A DNA stretch of 64,000 bases from the NCBI GenBank assembly GCA_016124615.1, contig WGNF01000008.1, forward strand, positions 1 through 64,000, read 5' to 3'. Of the stretch, positions 1 through 8,721 are shown one piece after another (position 1 is the first letter of the stretch; each line of letters starts with the position of its first letter). The position numbers were made by a program, and so were the translations under genes. This DNA comes from Paracoccaceae bacterium (GTDB taxonomy: Bacteria > Pseudomonadota > Alphaproteobacteria > Rhodobacterales > Rhodobacteraceae). Under the pieces are notes generated by a model that made no database searches, had not been told where the DNA came from, and worked only from the letters and a program-made list of their open reading frames with translations.

Positions 1-197
1 CCACGGCGCTTCTAGACCGTCTGACGCACCACTGCGAAATCATCGAAACCGGCAACGAGTCCTGGCGCTTCAAAAACCGCGCCTGACCCGCCTCCACTCT
101 GTGATCAGTTCCGTCGGCTCAGGCCCTGATCTCCACGCCGCATAGAGGGGTCAATTTTGGACGCCGATAGGGGGTCAGTTTTGCGAGCCGATTGACA
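1..197 (+). mobile_element. Right end of an IS21-family insertion sequence
   Basis: The window opens inside an IS21-type element. The tail of its IstB helper gene ends at 86, and the terminal noncoding part carries two tandem 21-bp repeats at 148-168 and 172-192 (17 of 21 bases identical, 24 bp apart). Such repeated end motifs are typical of IS21 ends. The element appears to end with the CA of TTGACA at 196-197, matching the TG...CA termini of the family. Immediately after it, an hsdS reading frame begins in mid-protein. The left end, istA and any target-site duplication lie outside the window, so the boundary rests on motif and context only. Confidence 0.75.
3..86 (+). CDS. istB: IstB-like ATPase, C-terminal fragment
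   Basis: Only the last 27 residues are visible, beginning TALLDRLTHHCEII and ending SWRFKNRA before TGA. This matches the usual C-terminus of IstB, the AAA+ helper ATPase that works with the IstA transposase in IS21-family transposition. The gene is partial because the window starts inside it, not because it is visibly broken. Confidence 0.75.
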   Translation, partial: TALLDRLTHHCEIIETGNESWRFKNRA

Positions 198-1010
198 GTT
201 TGGCGTGAAATCGCGATCGGCAGCAAGGGAATAGGCGCGCGGCGCGAGCGCGTTCACCCCAGGCAGGTCCTGAGTTACAGGATCAGTCTCCCGTCTCTCG
301 AACAACAGCGCCGCATCGTCCAGCGTCTGGACACGGTCGCGGCGCTGGTGGCGGAACGCCGTCGCGCCATCGAAGCTGCCGAACGGGAAACCCAAGCCCT
401 GCTACTGAAAGCCTTCCAACGCGCCATCGACGGCGCGCCACTGCGCCCCATGTCCGAAGTCGCCCCCTTGGTGCGCCGCCCAGTCGAAATCGACCTAGAA
501 GGCACCTATCCCGAACTTGGCGTCCGTTCCTTTGGAAAAGGCACGTTTCACAAACCTGATCTACCGGGCGCGGAAGTAGGCAACAAGAAGCTGTTTCGCA
601 TCGATGCTGGTGACCTACTGTTCAACATTGTCTTTGCCTGGGAAGGTGCAGTGGCAGTCGCTCAGCCGGAAGACGATGGTCGCGTTGGATCGCACCGTTT
701 CCTTTCGTGTGTGCCAGCGCCGGACACGGCGACCGTGGAATTCCTTCGCTTCTACTTTTCAACACGCGAGGGCCTGCAGAAGCTGGGCGAAGCGTCGCCC
801 GGCGGGGCGGGGCGAAACCGAACTCTCGGATTGAAGAAGCTCGAGGACCTGGAAGTGCCCGTTCCCTCAATCGAGCGCCAACACTGGTTCGACTGCCTAC
901 AGACACTGGCACGCGAAGCCCGCGCCATCCGCGCAAGCACGGCAAAGGATGTGGACGCACTGATACCGGCCATGTTGCATGATTTTTTCAATGCTACGAC
1001 TGCCGATTAA
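198..1010 (+). pseudogene. hsdS: Type I restriction-modification specificity subunit, 5'-truncated by IS21
   Basis: About 270 residues of an HsdS-like protein, the DNA-recognition subunit of a type I restriction enzyme. The frame enters directly from the IS21 end, so the first target-recognition domain is missing. What remains: the end of domain 1 with the 'SLPSLEQQRRIVQRLD' exit motif, a central conserved coiled coil (about residues 15-70), a second target-recognition domain (about 80-215) with 'LEDLEVPVPSIERQ' at its end, and the C-terminal helix. A TTG at 192 inside the IS end could start translation, but the product would have only one recognition domain. No hsdM or hsdR is visible. Base use is less GC-rich than in the chromosomal core, in keeping with an acquired island. 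Confidence 0.8.
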
Positions 1011-1022
1011 GTTCGGCCACCG

Positions 1023-2177
1023 TTAGGTTCCGTTGACGACGCCGGATGGCCAAAGCTTCGTCTCGGGGTTTGGAGTCCGTTTCCCGGTAGGAAGATCGAA
1101 ACGGACCAATCCATCTTTTCGATTGGCCGCAACGATTTTGTTCAGGTGTGTCGTCCGCACGGGGACCTGCTCCATGACCTCGCTGGCGAGCGTGCTGAAC
1201 GCAATTCCCGGGCGTGCAGACACGGTGCGGAGCATCAGATCAGCAGCCCAGCCCATGTTCGCAGAGCATCCAACCCCATCACGACCGGTCTCAAAAGCAA
1301 TGATCTGATCCTCTGGAAAGAGCTGCGACTGCCCGCTTTCCTCGGTCTGGATGGCATGTCGCGTGCGAACTGCCTCCTTCTCGACCTTTTCTTGAACCGT
1401 CCGGAAGACCTCGACACCGAATCCGCTATGCGTGCCAAGGATCAGACGCATCTTGATCCTATCCTCGCGCGGCTTTCGGATCGCCATGTCCGTCAGATAG
1501 GTCGCAGCCCTCGCTTCTTTCATCTTGGCCTTAAGAAGCTGCAAGATTTTCGTCTCGTTGGAAGCATCGGGCAGCGCCTCGAATGTTGCTTTCCAAGCAG
1601 GGTCCGCAAGAAACCGTCCTACGGATTCTGCGACACCATCCCAACCAGCATGACGGTTCACCTCCTCGGCCATGAAGTTGAACAGGAACTCACCATTCAG
1701 CGCTCGCAGGAAATCAAAAACCTTGCTGGATTCGACATTCCAACCCGTGGGGTCGATGAACGTGAAGGTGAAGCCGTCGCGGCATGCACTGCGGATACCA
1801 TCGAGATTGTCTTCGAAGGATCCCGAGAACACCTTGATGTCAAACTCGGGTTTCTGCGCCGCGAACTGCGTAAGCTTCGCGACAGATGCCGGGTTTCGTT
1901 CGCAGAACCGGAAACGCACCTTGAGGCCTGGCCGCCCCATTTCAAGCAATGACTTGCGCACTGTTTCAAGCGTCTCGATGGCTTGCGAAAACGAAGCATC
2001 CGAATACAAGTTCGTGTCCGACACGCGCCAAGGTCCGGCGAATGCATCAACGAAATTGAAAACCGGTGATCTTCCCTGAAAGAGCTTGTAGGCGGCGGAC
2101 TCGAGATACTTGTTAAGAAACAAATGCTTGATGAATGACTGCTCACGTCCTTGGTAGTTTTCGATCCGAGGCGGCAT
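1023..2177 (-). CDS. tcmP: Three-Cys-motif partner protein TcmP
   Basis: 384 residues starting MPPRIENYQG. The protein matches the TcmP family, always found beside a three-Cys-motif protein. Residues 42-50 (FVDAFAGPW) resemble the AdoMet-binding motif I of methyltransferases, and IDPTGW at 141-146 sits where a DPPY-like catalytic motif would be, so a methyltransferase-type fold is likely but its activity is unproven. Its ATG overlaps the stop of the upstream gene as TGATG at 2175-2179, implying translational coupling. A longer frame extends upstream to 2297 but only overlaps the partner gene, so I chose the coupled start. Convergent with the truncated hsdS. A role in defence is inferred from the neighbourhood. 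Confidence 0.8.
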   Translation of the reverse strand: MPPRIENYQGREQSFIKHLFLNKYLESAAYKLFQGRSPVFNFVDAFAGPWRVSDTNLYSDASFSQAIETLETVRKSLLEMGRPGLKVRFRFCERNPASVAKLTQFAAQKPEFDIKVFSGSFEDNLDGIRSACRDGFTFTFIDPTGWNVESSKVFDFLRALNGEFLFNFMAEEVNRHAGWDGVAESVGRFLADPAWKATFEALPDASNETKILQLLKAKMKEARAATYLTDMAIRKPREDRIKMRLILGTHSGFGVEVFRTVQEKVEKEAVRTRHAIQTEESGQSQLFPEDQIIAFETGRDGVGCSANMGWAADLMLRTVSARPGIAFSTLASEVMEQVPVRTTHLNKIVAANRKDGLVRFDLPTGKRTPNPETKLWPSGVVNGT

Positions 2178-2944
2178 CAAGCTTCCTCTGGCTGCAGGGC
2201 GCGAATGATTGGTTCGGGGACGATCTGCCAAGGAAAGCCGTTCCACTCTTCGCCGTCGAGCAGACGCCCACCCGACTTCGGCCGTGCGCCACCCCACTGC
2301 TTGAAGAAGAACGCCACGTCGTCACGGTCGCAGATGTCACGAAGATGGCGTGCCCAGCTTTCGTCCATGGGCCGAGCCCGAGGCCCGCTCTCCCCCCCGA
2401 CGATGGCCCACGCGACACCCCGCAGATCAACATCCCCGATCGGCCCGAGCAGTGGCTCGAACGAAATGAAGCGTGCGTCGGAATTGATCTGCTTCAGGTG
2501 CTCGATCCGACTCGTGTGCGCGGCGTCCTCAACCGAAACGCCGAGCCAGATGTGGCGAGGGACCGGCCCTCCGTCATACCGCTTCCGAACGTAGTTGCGC
2601 ATGAGCGAGCTTCGCTTGGTCAGCACCTGGTAGACGTGCCAGTCCGCCTGCTCCATGGCATCGAACACCGCGTCGATAAATTTTCGTTCGATGTCTTTGT
2701 GGAAGAGGTCGCTCATCGAGTTGACGAAGATCATCCGCGGCTTTTTCCAGAGCACGGGCTGCTTCAGCCTCGATGACCAGAGTGTCAGGTCGAAGCCCTG
2801 CTCGTAAGGGTGTCCAGCAATCCCGCGCCAGCGCTCTGCGAACCGCTCGGCATAGCAATTGTCACAACCGGGGCCGACCTTGGTGCAGCCCGTCACCGGG
2901 TTCCACGTCGCGTCCGTCCATTCGATGTCTGACTTCTGGGCCAA
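2177..2944 (-). CDS. Three-Cys-motif protein (Gp37/Gp68 family, DUF5131)
   Basis: 255 residues. Near the N-terminus lies 'CTKVGPGCDNCYAE' with Cys20, Cys27 and Cys30, the three-cysteine motif that names the family and suggests a metal or iron-sulfur site; homologs occur in phages and mobile regions as Gp37/Gp68. The start is TTG at 2944, preceded by an AGG-containing ribosome site, and is the only start that keeps the conserved 'SDIEWTDATWNP' N-terminus. It is the first gene of a two-gene unit with tcmP. Biochemical function is unknown; a radical-SAM-like chemistry has the right cysteine style but is a guess. Confidence 0.8.
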   Translation of the reverse strand: MAQKSDIEWTDATWNPVTGCTKVGPGCDNCYAERFAERWRGIAGHPYEQGFDLTLWSSRLKQPVLWKKPRMIFVNSMSDLFHKDIERKFIDAVFDAMEQADWHVYQVLTKRSSLMRNYVRKRYDGGPVPRHIWLGVSVEDAAHTSRIEHLKQINSDARFISFEPLLGPIGDVDLRGVAWAIVGGESGPRARPMDESWARHLRDICDRDDVAFFFKQWGGARPKSGGRLLDGEEWNGFPWQIVPEPIIRALQPEEA

Positions 2945-3327
2945 CTGCTCGCCTCACACTTTTTCCAAAATCTTAGCACGCGAATGACGCGGTACAAAGG
3001 ACGAACAGCGACGCCGTCGGATTATGAACACCGGCGTGCCAAGGCAGCCACTTCGGTCCATTTGTTTGGTCTGTGTCTCGCCCGGAATCCAGTTGGACAG
3101 GCGAAATGATATGAAGGCGCGGGCGAAAAAAACACAGCCAAAGCAATGGCTTATATCTGTTTACCGTATCGTGCGCGGTTAACAGGTCCGGAGAATATCG
3201 GCCCGGAGAGAACGCTTTTCGGCCTTCTGAGGAATGTGCCGGTTAACAGCCCAACCCGCATAACCCCCGAAAACAACGGAAAAATCCGGCCGCGGCCGGA
3301 TCGGGAGAACGCTTTCGCGAGGGCAAG
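2945..3327. other. Gene-free stretch between the island and tRNA-Ser
   Basis: This 383-base stretch lies immediately 3' of tRNA-Ser. It is visibly richer in A and T than the flanking chromosome and must contain the promoter of the three-Cys/TcmP pair, which reads leftwards. I see no convincing open frame, no integrase remnant and no second copy of the tRNA 3' end. Confidence 0.5.
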
Positions 3328-3417
3328 TGGCGGAGCGAGAGGGATTCGAACCCTCGAGACGGTCTCCCGTCTACACACTTTCCAGGCGTGCGCCTTCGAC
3401 CACTCGGCCACCGCTCC
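3328..3417 (-). tRNA. serT: tRNA-Ser (GGA)
   Basis: Read on the minus strand: GGAGCGG acceptor half at 3417, a long variable arm typical of serine tRNAs, anticodon GGA within CTGGAAA, T arm GGTTCGAATCC, and an encoded CCA ending at 3328. The 90-nt length fits a class II tRNA. It decodes UCC/UCU. Its 3' end faces the IS21/hsdS/tcm island, the usual orientation for island integration at a tRNA. The gene symbol is by analogy only. Confidence 0.95.
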
Positions 3418-3492
3418 GTGACGCGGTGTTTACAGGCAGGGGCGCGGCGGTGGCAAGGGGGCGGGGCGAGAAATCGCCGCGGTTTCGACGCC

Positions 3493-5433
3493 TTACACCG
3501 TGATGCGTGAGCCAAGCTCCACCACGCGGTCGCGCGGCAGGTGGTAGAACTCGCTCGGGTCGGCGGCAAAGCGGCTGAGGCCGATGTACAGCCGGTCCAG
3601 CAGCCGGGCCACACCGGCGCGGGCGCCCATGATGACCTTGCGGCGGCCGAGGAAGAACGAGGTCGACATCACGTCGAATTTCAGCCCGACCCGACGCGCG
3701 AGGCCGAGCGCGCGGCTGAGGTTCGGCGTCTCCATGAAGCCGAAGCGCAACCTGAGGCGGGCAAAGTGGTCGTCGATGCGGGTGTATTCGACGCGCTCAT
3801 CCTCGGCGGCCATCGGTACGCGCAGAATCTCCACCGTCAGCAGCACGTTACGGTCATGCAGCACGCGGTTGTGCTTGAGGTTGTGCAGAAGCGCCGCGGG
3901 CACGGCGGTCGGGTCCGAGGTGAGGAAGAAGGCGGTGCCATCGACCCGCTTCACGCTGGAGGAATCGGCGATCGAATGGGCAAAGCCGTCCATGTCGACC
4001 TTCTGCTTGCTTTCGCGCGCCATGATCAGCTGGGTGCCGCGCCACCAGGTCCACATGATCAGCGCGAAGGTGCACGACAGCGCGATGGGCACGTAGCCAC
4101 CTTCGGGGATCTTCATCAGGTTCGACAGGAAGAAGGTGCCTTCGAGCAGGAAGAACGGAATCGCGCAGGGCACCACCAGCCAGAGCGGCAGCTTCCAGCC
4201 GCGCAGCGAGTAGATCACCGCCAGCGTCGTATCGACCAGCATGGCGCCGGTCACCGCGATGCCATAGGCCGAGGCCAGCGCAGACGAGCTGCGGAATGAC
4301 AGCACGAAGGACAGCACCCCCGCCAGCAAGAGCCAGTTGACGGTGGGGATGTAGATCTGGCCGCTCTGTCGTTCTGACGTGTGTACGATCGACATGCGGG
4401 GCAACAGGCCAAGCTGGATCGCGGCCCGGGTCATCGAATAGGCGCCGGTAATAACCGCCTGCGCGGCGATGACGGTGGCGACGGTGGCGAGGCCCACCAG
4501 CAGCGGCAGCGCCCAGCCCGGCACCATCAGGAAGAAGGGGTTGTGCAGCGCGGTGGGATCGGCCAGCACCAGCGCGCCCTGACCAAGGTAGTTCAGCATC
4601 AGGGCCGGGAACACCAGGATGAACCAGGCCATCCGGATCGGGTTGCGGCCGAAGTGGCCAAGGTCGGCGTAAAGCGCCTCGGCCCCGGTCACGGCAAGGA
4701 AGACCGCGCCCAGCACGATGAAGGCGACGACGCCGTGGTGCTGGATGAACTCGATGGCGTAGAGCGGGTTGAAGGACAGCAGAACCTCGGGGTCGCCGAT
4801 CACATGCACCAGCCCGGTCACGCCCATGACCAGAAACCACAGGGCCATGATCGGCCCGAAGGCGGCCGAAATCGCATGGGTGCCGTGGCGTTGCACGATG
4901 AAAAGACCGAGCAGGATGGCCAGCGTCACCGGCAGCACATATTCCCCGAACGCAGGCGCGACGAGGCCGATGCCCTCGACCGCCGACAAGACCGAAATCG
5001 CCGGCGTAATGACCGCGTCGCCAAGGAACAGCGAGGCGCCCGCGATGCCAAGCGCCAGCAGCCAGAGCGACCGCCGCCCGATAGCCAGCCGCGACAGCGC
5101 GTAAAGCGCCAGCACCCCGCCCTCGCCCCGGTTGTCGGCGCGCAGCAGAAACAGCACGTATTTCAGCGTCACGATCAGCGTCAGCGACCACAGCAGAAGC
5201 GACAGCACGCCGAACACGTCGAAGCGCGACACGCCCTGCTCGGCGACCGGGCGCAACGCTTCGCGCAGCGCGTAAAGCGGGCTGGTGCCGATGTCGCCGT
5301 AAACCACGCCCACCGCGCCAAGGGTCAGCGCGGCGATGCTGCTTTTGTGCGCGTCATGATCGGCGGGCGATTCGTCGTCATCGAATTCGGTGATATCGTT
5401 CCCGGCGGGGACGTCACTCAGCTTGCCAATCAT
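3493..5433 (-). CDS. kup: Low-affinity potassium transport system Kup
   Basis: 646 residues, a normal Kup length. The signature 'GAVGVVYGDIGTSPLYALRE' lies near residues 37-56, followed by roughly 12 membrane segments and a cytoplasmic C-terminal domain ending at about 646. The family imports K+ together with protons across the inner membrane. I chose ATG at 5433 (MIGKLSDVP) because GGAG lies upstream at good distance; the frame stays open to 5490 but that extension is basic and has no ribosome site. Stands alone between tRNA-Ser and the alaX group. Confidence 0.92.
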   Translation of the reverse strand: MIGKLSDVPAGNDITEFDDDESPADHDAHKSSIAALTLGAVGVVYGDIGTSPLYALREALRPVAEQGVSRFDVFGVLSLLLWSLTLIVTLKYVLFLLRADNRGEGGVLALYALSRLAIGRRSLWLLALGIAGASLFLGDAVITPAISVLSAVEGIGLVAPAFGEYVLPVTLAILLGLFIVQRHGTHAISAAFGPIMALWFLVMGVTGLVHVIGDPEVLLSFNPLYAIEFIQHHGVVAFIVLGAVFLAVTGAEALYADLGHFGRNPIRMAWFILVFPALMLNYLGQGALVLADPTALHNPFFLMVPGWALPLLVGLATVATVIAAQAVITGAYSMTRAAIQLGLLPRMSIVHTSERQSGQIYIPTVNWLLLAGVLSFVLSFRSSSALASAYGIAVTGAMLVDTTLAVIYSLRGWKLPLWLVVPCAIPFFLLEGTFFLSNLMKIPEGGYVPIALSCTFALIMWTWWRGTQLIMARESKQKVDMDGFAHSIADSSSVKRVDGTAFFLTSDPTAVPAALLHNLKHNRVLHDRNVLLTVEILRVPMAAEDERVEYTRIDDHFARLRLRFGFMETPNLSRALGLARRVGLKFDVMSTSFFLGRRKVIMGARAGVARLLDRLYIGLSRFAADPSEFYHLPRDRVVELGSRITV

Positions 5434-5644
5434 GCGTTTTCTTCTCCGAGCCGCGTGGCCACCGGGGGCCCGCCGCATCCGTTGTTCCATCTCGTCGCAC
5501 AGTAGCGCAAAGATCCGGCTCCGTGTTGCACGCCCGGAAACAGGCGCCGTGTGGCTAGGGTCATTCGACTCGCCCGACAGAGCCGCGGAATATGCGCGAA
5601 ATCGTGATCACCGCAAGGGCGAATGCGTGCTGAGACCATCTGCC

Positions 5645-6370
5645 TCAGGGTTCGAGCACCAGGGACACGCGCCGGTTCTGCCGCCCCTTCTTCTCGATCT
5701 TGCCCAGGCTGACACGGCCGATCTCGCCGGTGCGGGCGACGTGGGTGCCGCCGCAGGGTTGCAGATCGACCTGCTCGGCGCCCTGCCCGATGCGGATCAG
5801 GCGCACCCGCCCCTGCCCCATCGGCGGCTTCACCGACATCGTCTTGACCAGACCGGGGTTGGCCTCCAGTTCGGCATCGGTGATCCAGTCTTCCGTCACC
5901 GGCAGATCGCGTTCGATCAGCGCGTTCACCGCCGCCTCGACGGCCGCGACATCCTCTGGCGGTTCGGGCATGTCGAAGTCGAGCCGCCCTTTTTCCGCGC
6001 CGATCTGGCCGCCGGTCACCGGCAGCGGGATCACCACCGACAACAGATGCAGCGCGGTGTGAACCCGCATGTGGCCATAGCGCCGCGCCCAGTCGAGCGT
6101 CTGCGTCACCTCGGTGCCGATCGGCGGCAGCGGCAGCGGGTCGGCGGGCACCAGCACGACGGCGCCCTCGTCGCCCTTCACCGCGGTGGCGATGCTCAGC
6201 TTCGGCGCGCCGGGCCAGGCGATCCAGCCGCTGTCGCCGGGCTGCCCGCCGCCGGTCGGGTAAAAGATCGATCGGTCCAGCACAAGGCCGCCCTCGGGCG
6301 TGTGGGCGACCACGGTGGCGGTGGTCTCGTCAAGGTAGGCATCGGTGCGAAACAGCGGCTCTGTCGTCAT
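5645..6370 (-). CDS. alaX: Alanyl-tRNA editing protein AlaX
   Basis: 241 residues with the two zinc-binding motifs of the AlaRS editing domain: H104-TALH108 and C206-GGTH210, and the N-terminal 'FYPTGGGQPGDSG' loop. Free-standing AlaX proteins hydrolyse mischarged Ser- or Gly-tRNA(Ala) in trans. The ATG overlaps the mscS stop (ATGA, 6367-6370), so it is the last gene of a run cysK-mscS-alaX. Confidence 0.92.
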   Translation of the reverse strand: MTTEPLFRTDAYLDETTATVVAHTPEGGLVLDRSIFYPTGGGQPGDSGWIAWPGAPKLSIATAVKGDEGAVVLVPADPLPLPPIGTEVTQTLDWARRYGHMRVHTALHLLSVVIPLPVTGGQIGAEKGRLDFDMPEPPEDVAAVEAAVNALIERDLPVTEDWITDAELEANPGLVKTMSVKPPMGQGRVRLIRIGQGAEQVDLQPCGGTHVARTGEIGRVSLGKIEKKGRQNRRVSLVLEP

Positions 6371-8721
6371 GGCGTCTCCTTGGGCGGCGCGCCCCGCAGC
6401 GTCTCGGGGTTGCGGATCCAGATGTCGCGTTGGGCAAAGGGAATCTCGAACCCTTCCTTGGCAAAGCGTTCGGCAATCTGGTGGTTCATCTCGTTGCGCA
6501 CATCCAGCACGAAGTTCACGTCGCGCAGGATCGCCCGGATTTCGAAGTTCAGCGCATCCGCGCCAAATCCGGCGAAAAGAACGATCGGTTTGGGGTTCAG
6601 CACCACCAGCGGATGCGCTTCGGCAATCTCGCGCAGCACGCGGTCGACCTTGCGGGTGTCGGTGCCGTAGGCGACGCCGATCGGCACGATCAGCCGCCCG
6701 ATGCGGCTGAATTTCGTCATGTTGGTGACGGTGCCGGTGATCAGGTTCGAGTTCGGCACGATCACGTCGGCGCGGTCGAAGGTCTCGATCCGGGTCGAGC
6801 GGACCGAGATGGACCGCACCGTGCCCTGCACGCCGCCTGCCTCGATCCAGTCGCCCTCGCTTACCGGCCGCTCGATCAGCAGGATGATGCCGGAAACGAA
6901 GTTCGACACGATGTTCTGCAAGCCGAAACCGATGCCGACCGACAGCGCCCCGGCGACGATGGCAAGGCCGGACAGGTCGATGCCCGCCGCCGTGATCGCG
7001 ATCAGCGCCGCCAGCACGATGCCGATATAGCCCACCCCCACCACGATCGCGTTCTGGCCGCCAAGGTCGATCCGGGTTTTCGGCAGCACGGTCGCCTTCA
7101 ATGCGCCCTGCACCAGCCGCGTCACGCCGTAGCCCAGCGCGAAAAGGATCGCGAAGGTCAGGAAGTTCGCCGGCGAGATGCGCGTGGTTCCGATCGAGAA
7201 CCCCTGTGAAAACTGGGTCCAGAGTTCGGTCAGATCCGCCACCCGCGCGCCCCAGACCAGCGCGAAGACCGGCAGCAGCAGCAGCGTCAGCGCAAAGCCG
7301 ATCAGCACTGGCAGCAGGCCGTCGTCATCGGTGGCGGGGGCGCCGGTGATCCAGCGGTAGACGTCATCCACCAGCCGCTGCGCCAGCACCAGCAGCCCCA
7401 TCAGCGCCAGCGACAGCGCGGTGGGAAAGATCGCCGCCGAGGCGGCAGCGATGTAGCCCGCGGCGGCGAACAGCGGCGCCGCCGCGGCCAGCACCATCAC
7501 CGCCCGCGCGATCAGCCCGACCACCTGATGGCGGTAGCTGGTGACAGCGTCCGCCTCGCCCGCGCTGGTGGCGTGCAGCTTCAGCAGCCGCCCCAGCCGG
7601 AACAGCGCAAACCCGGCGAGGGCGAGAATGGGAAAGCTGGTGACCGCGTTCGCGGCCTCCTGCTCGGTGCCCGGATGGATCAGCGTTCCGCGCAGAACCT
7701 CCAGCGCGACCAGCACACCCAGCAGCGTGGCGTGAAACCGCCCCTCGGTGCGCCGTTCGGGCGTCAGGTCCAGCACCGCGCGGGCGTCGGGCTGGCGCGG
7801 GAACATCTGCCCGCCCAGCCAGCGCGCGGCGAAGATCGTCAACCCCATCGGCGCCAGCACCCGCAGCACCGACTGGCCGACCATGCCCAGCAGCCCGGTG
7901 CTGGAAATCGCCTGCACCAGCGCCAGCACACCCAGGAACGGCAGCGCGATCTGCCCCAGCGAGGCCAGCAGCACCAGCGCCTGCACCCCGCGATCCGACG
8001 ACCGGCGGCGCACCCAGGCGACGCCAAGGCCGATCCAGCGCTGCCCGCGCGCCAGCAGCACCAGCGCGAAGGCCAGATAGCCCAGGATCAGCGGCAGGTT
8101 GCCACCCAGTTCGGCGCGGCGGTTGTCGATCGACCAGGCATCGAGGATCTCGCCCCAGATCGAGGTGCCCGCGTTGCTGACCACCTTCAGCGCCGCGGGC
8201 CAGTTCGCCGGGTTCACCGGCGCGGGCGACAGATGCATCAGCGCGTCCGCCTGCCGGGTCAGTTGCACCTTGTCGATCTCGCGCACGATCCCGTCGGCCC
8301 GGCTGTAGGCCTCGTCGGCCGCCAGCCCCGGCGCTTGCAGCTTGGCCAGCTGATCGCCCAGCGCGGTGCGCCGCTGCGCGATCTCGGGCGCCTCGGTAAC
8401 GCCTTCGGCGGGCGGCGCGCCAAGCGCCGCAATCTGGGTTTGCAGCGTAACGATGCGCGTCTTGTTGGCGCTTTGCGCGGCCTGAAACTGGCTGCGCCAG
8501 TCCACCACCGTCTTGCGCAACTGGTCGAGCGCGAGGTTGGTCGTATGCGCGTCCGAAATCACCGACTCGGCGTGGGTCGCGAATTTCTCCCACGCCGGAT
8601 AGTCGGGTGCCGTGCTCTGATCCTGCGCCTGCGCGGCGACCGGCGGAACCAGCAGCAGCGGCGCCGCACCGAGGCAGAGAAAGACAAGCGCCGCGCGCAG
8701 AAGGAAGAGCAGTCGGGTCAT
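6367..8721 (-). CDS. MscS-family mechanosensitive channel with DUF3772-type N-terminal domain
   Basis: 784 residues. A signal peptide (about 1-30, ending VAAQAQ) is followed by a periplasmic helical DUF3772-type domain rich in Q, A and K (about 35-200), then many membrane segments and, at the C-terminus, the MscS core with a glycine/alanine-rich pore helix (AGALSVGIGFGLQNIVSNF) and a beta domain (about 600-780). Such channels release solutes under hypo-osmotic shock. The start ATG overlaps the cysK stop as TGATG at 8719-8723, and its own stop overlaps the alaX start, so the three genes are coupled. Confidence 0.88.
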   Translation of the reverse strand: MTRLLFLLRAALVFLCLGAAPLLLVPPVAAQAQDQSTAPDYPAWEKFATHAESVISDAHTTNLALDQLRKTVVDWRSQFQAAQSANKTRIVTLQTQIAALGAPPAEGVTEAPEIAQRRTALGDQLAKLQAPGLAADEAYSRADGIVREIDKVQLTRQADALMHLSPAPVNPANWPAALKVVSNAGTSIWGEILDAWSIDNRRAELGGNLPLILGYLAFALVLLARGQRWIGLGVAWVRRRSSDRGVQALVLLASLGQIALPFLGVLALVQAISSTGLLGMVGQSVLRVLAPMGLTIFAARWLGGQMFPRQPDARAVLDLTPERRTEGRFHATLLGVLVALEVLRGTLIHPGTEQEAANAVTSFPILALAGFALFRLGRLLKLHATSAGEADAVTSYRHQVVGLIARAVMVLAAAAPLFAAAGYIAAASAAIFPTALSLALMGLLVLAQRLVDDVYRWITGAPATDDDGLLPVLIGFALTLLLLPVFALVWGARVADLTELWTQFSQGFSIGTTRISPANFLTFAILFALGYGVTRLVQGALKATVLPKTRIDLGGQNAIVVGVGYIGIVLAALIAITAAGIDLSGLAIVAGALSVGIGFGLQNIVSNFVSGIILLIERPVSEGDWIEAGGVQGTVRSISVRSTRIETFDRADVIVPNSNLITGTVTNMTKFSRIGRLIVPIGVAYGTDTRKVDRVLREIAEAHPLVVLNPKPIVLFAGFGADALNFEIRAILRDVNFVLDVRNEMNHQIAERFAKEGFEIPFAQRDIWIRNPETLRGAPPKETP

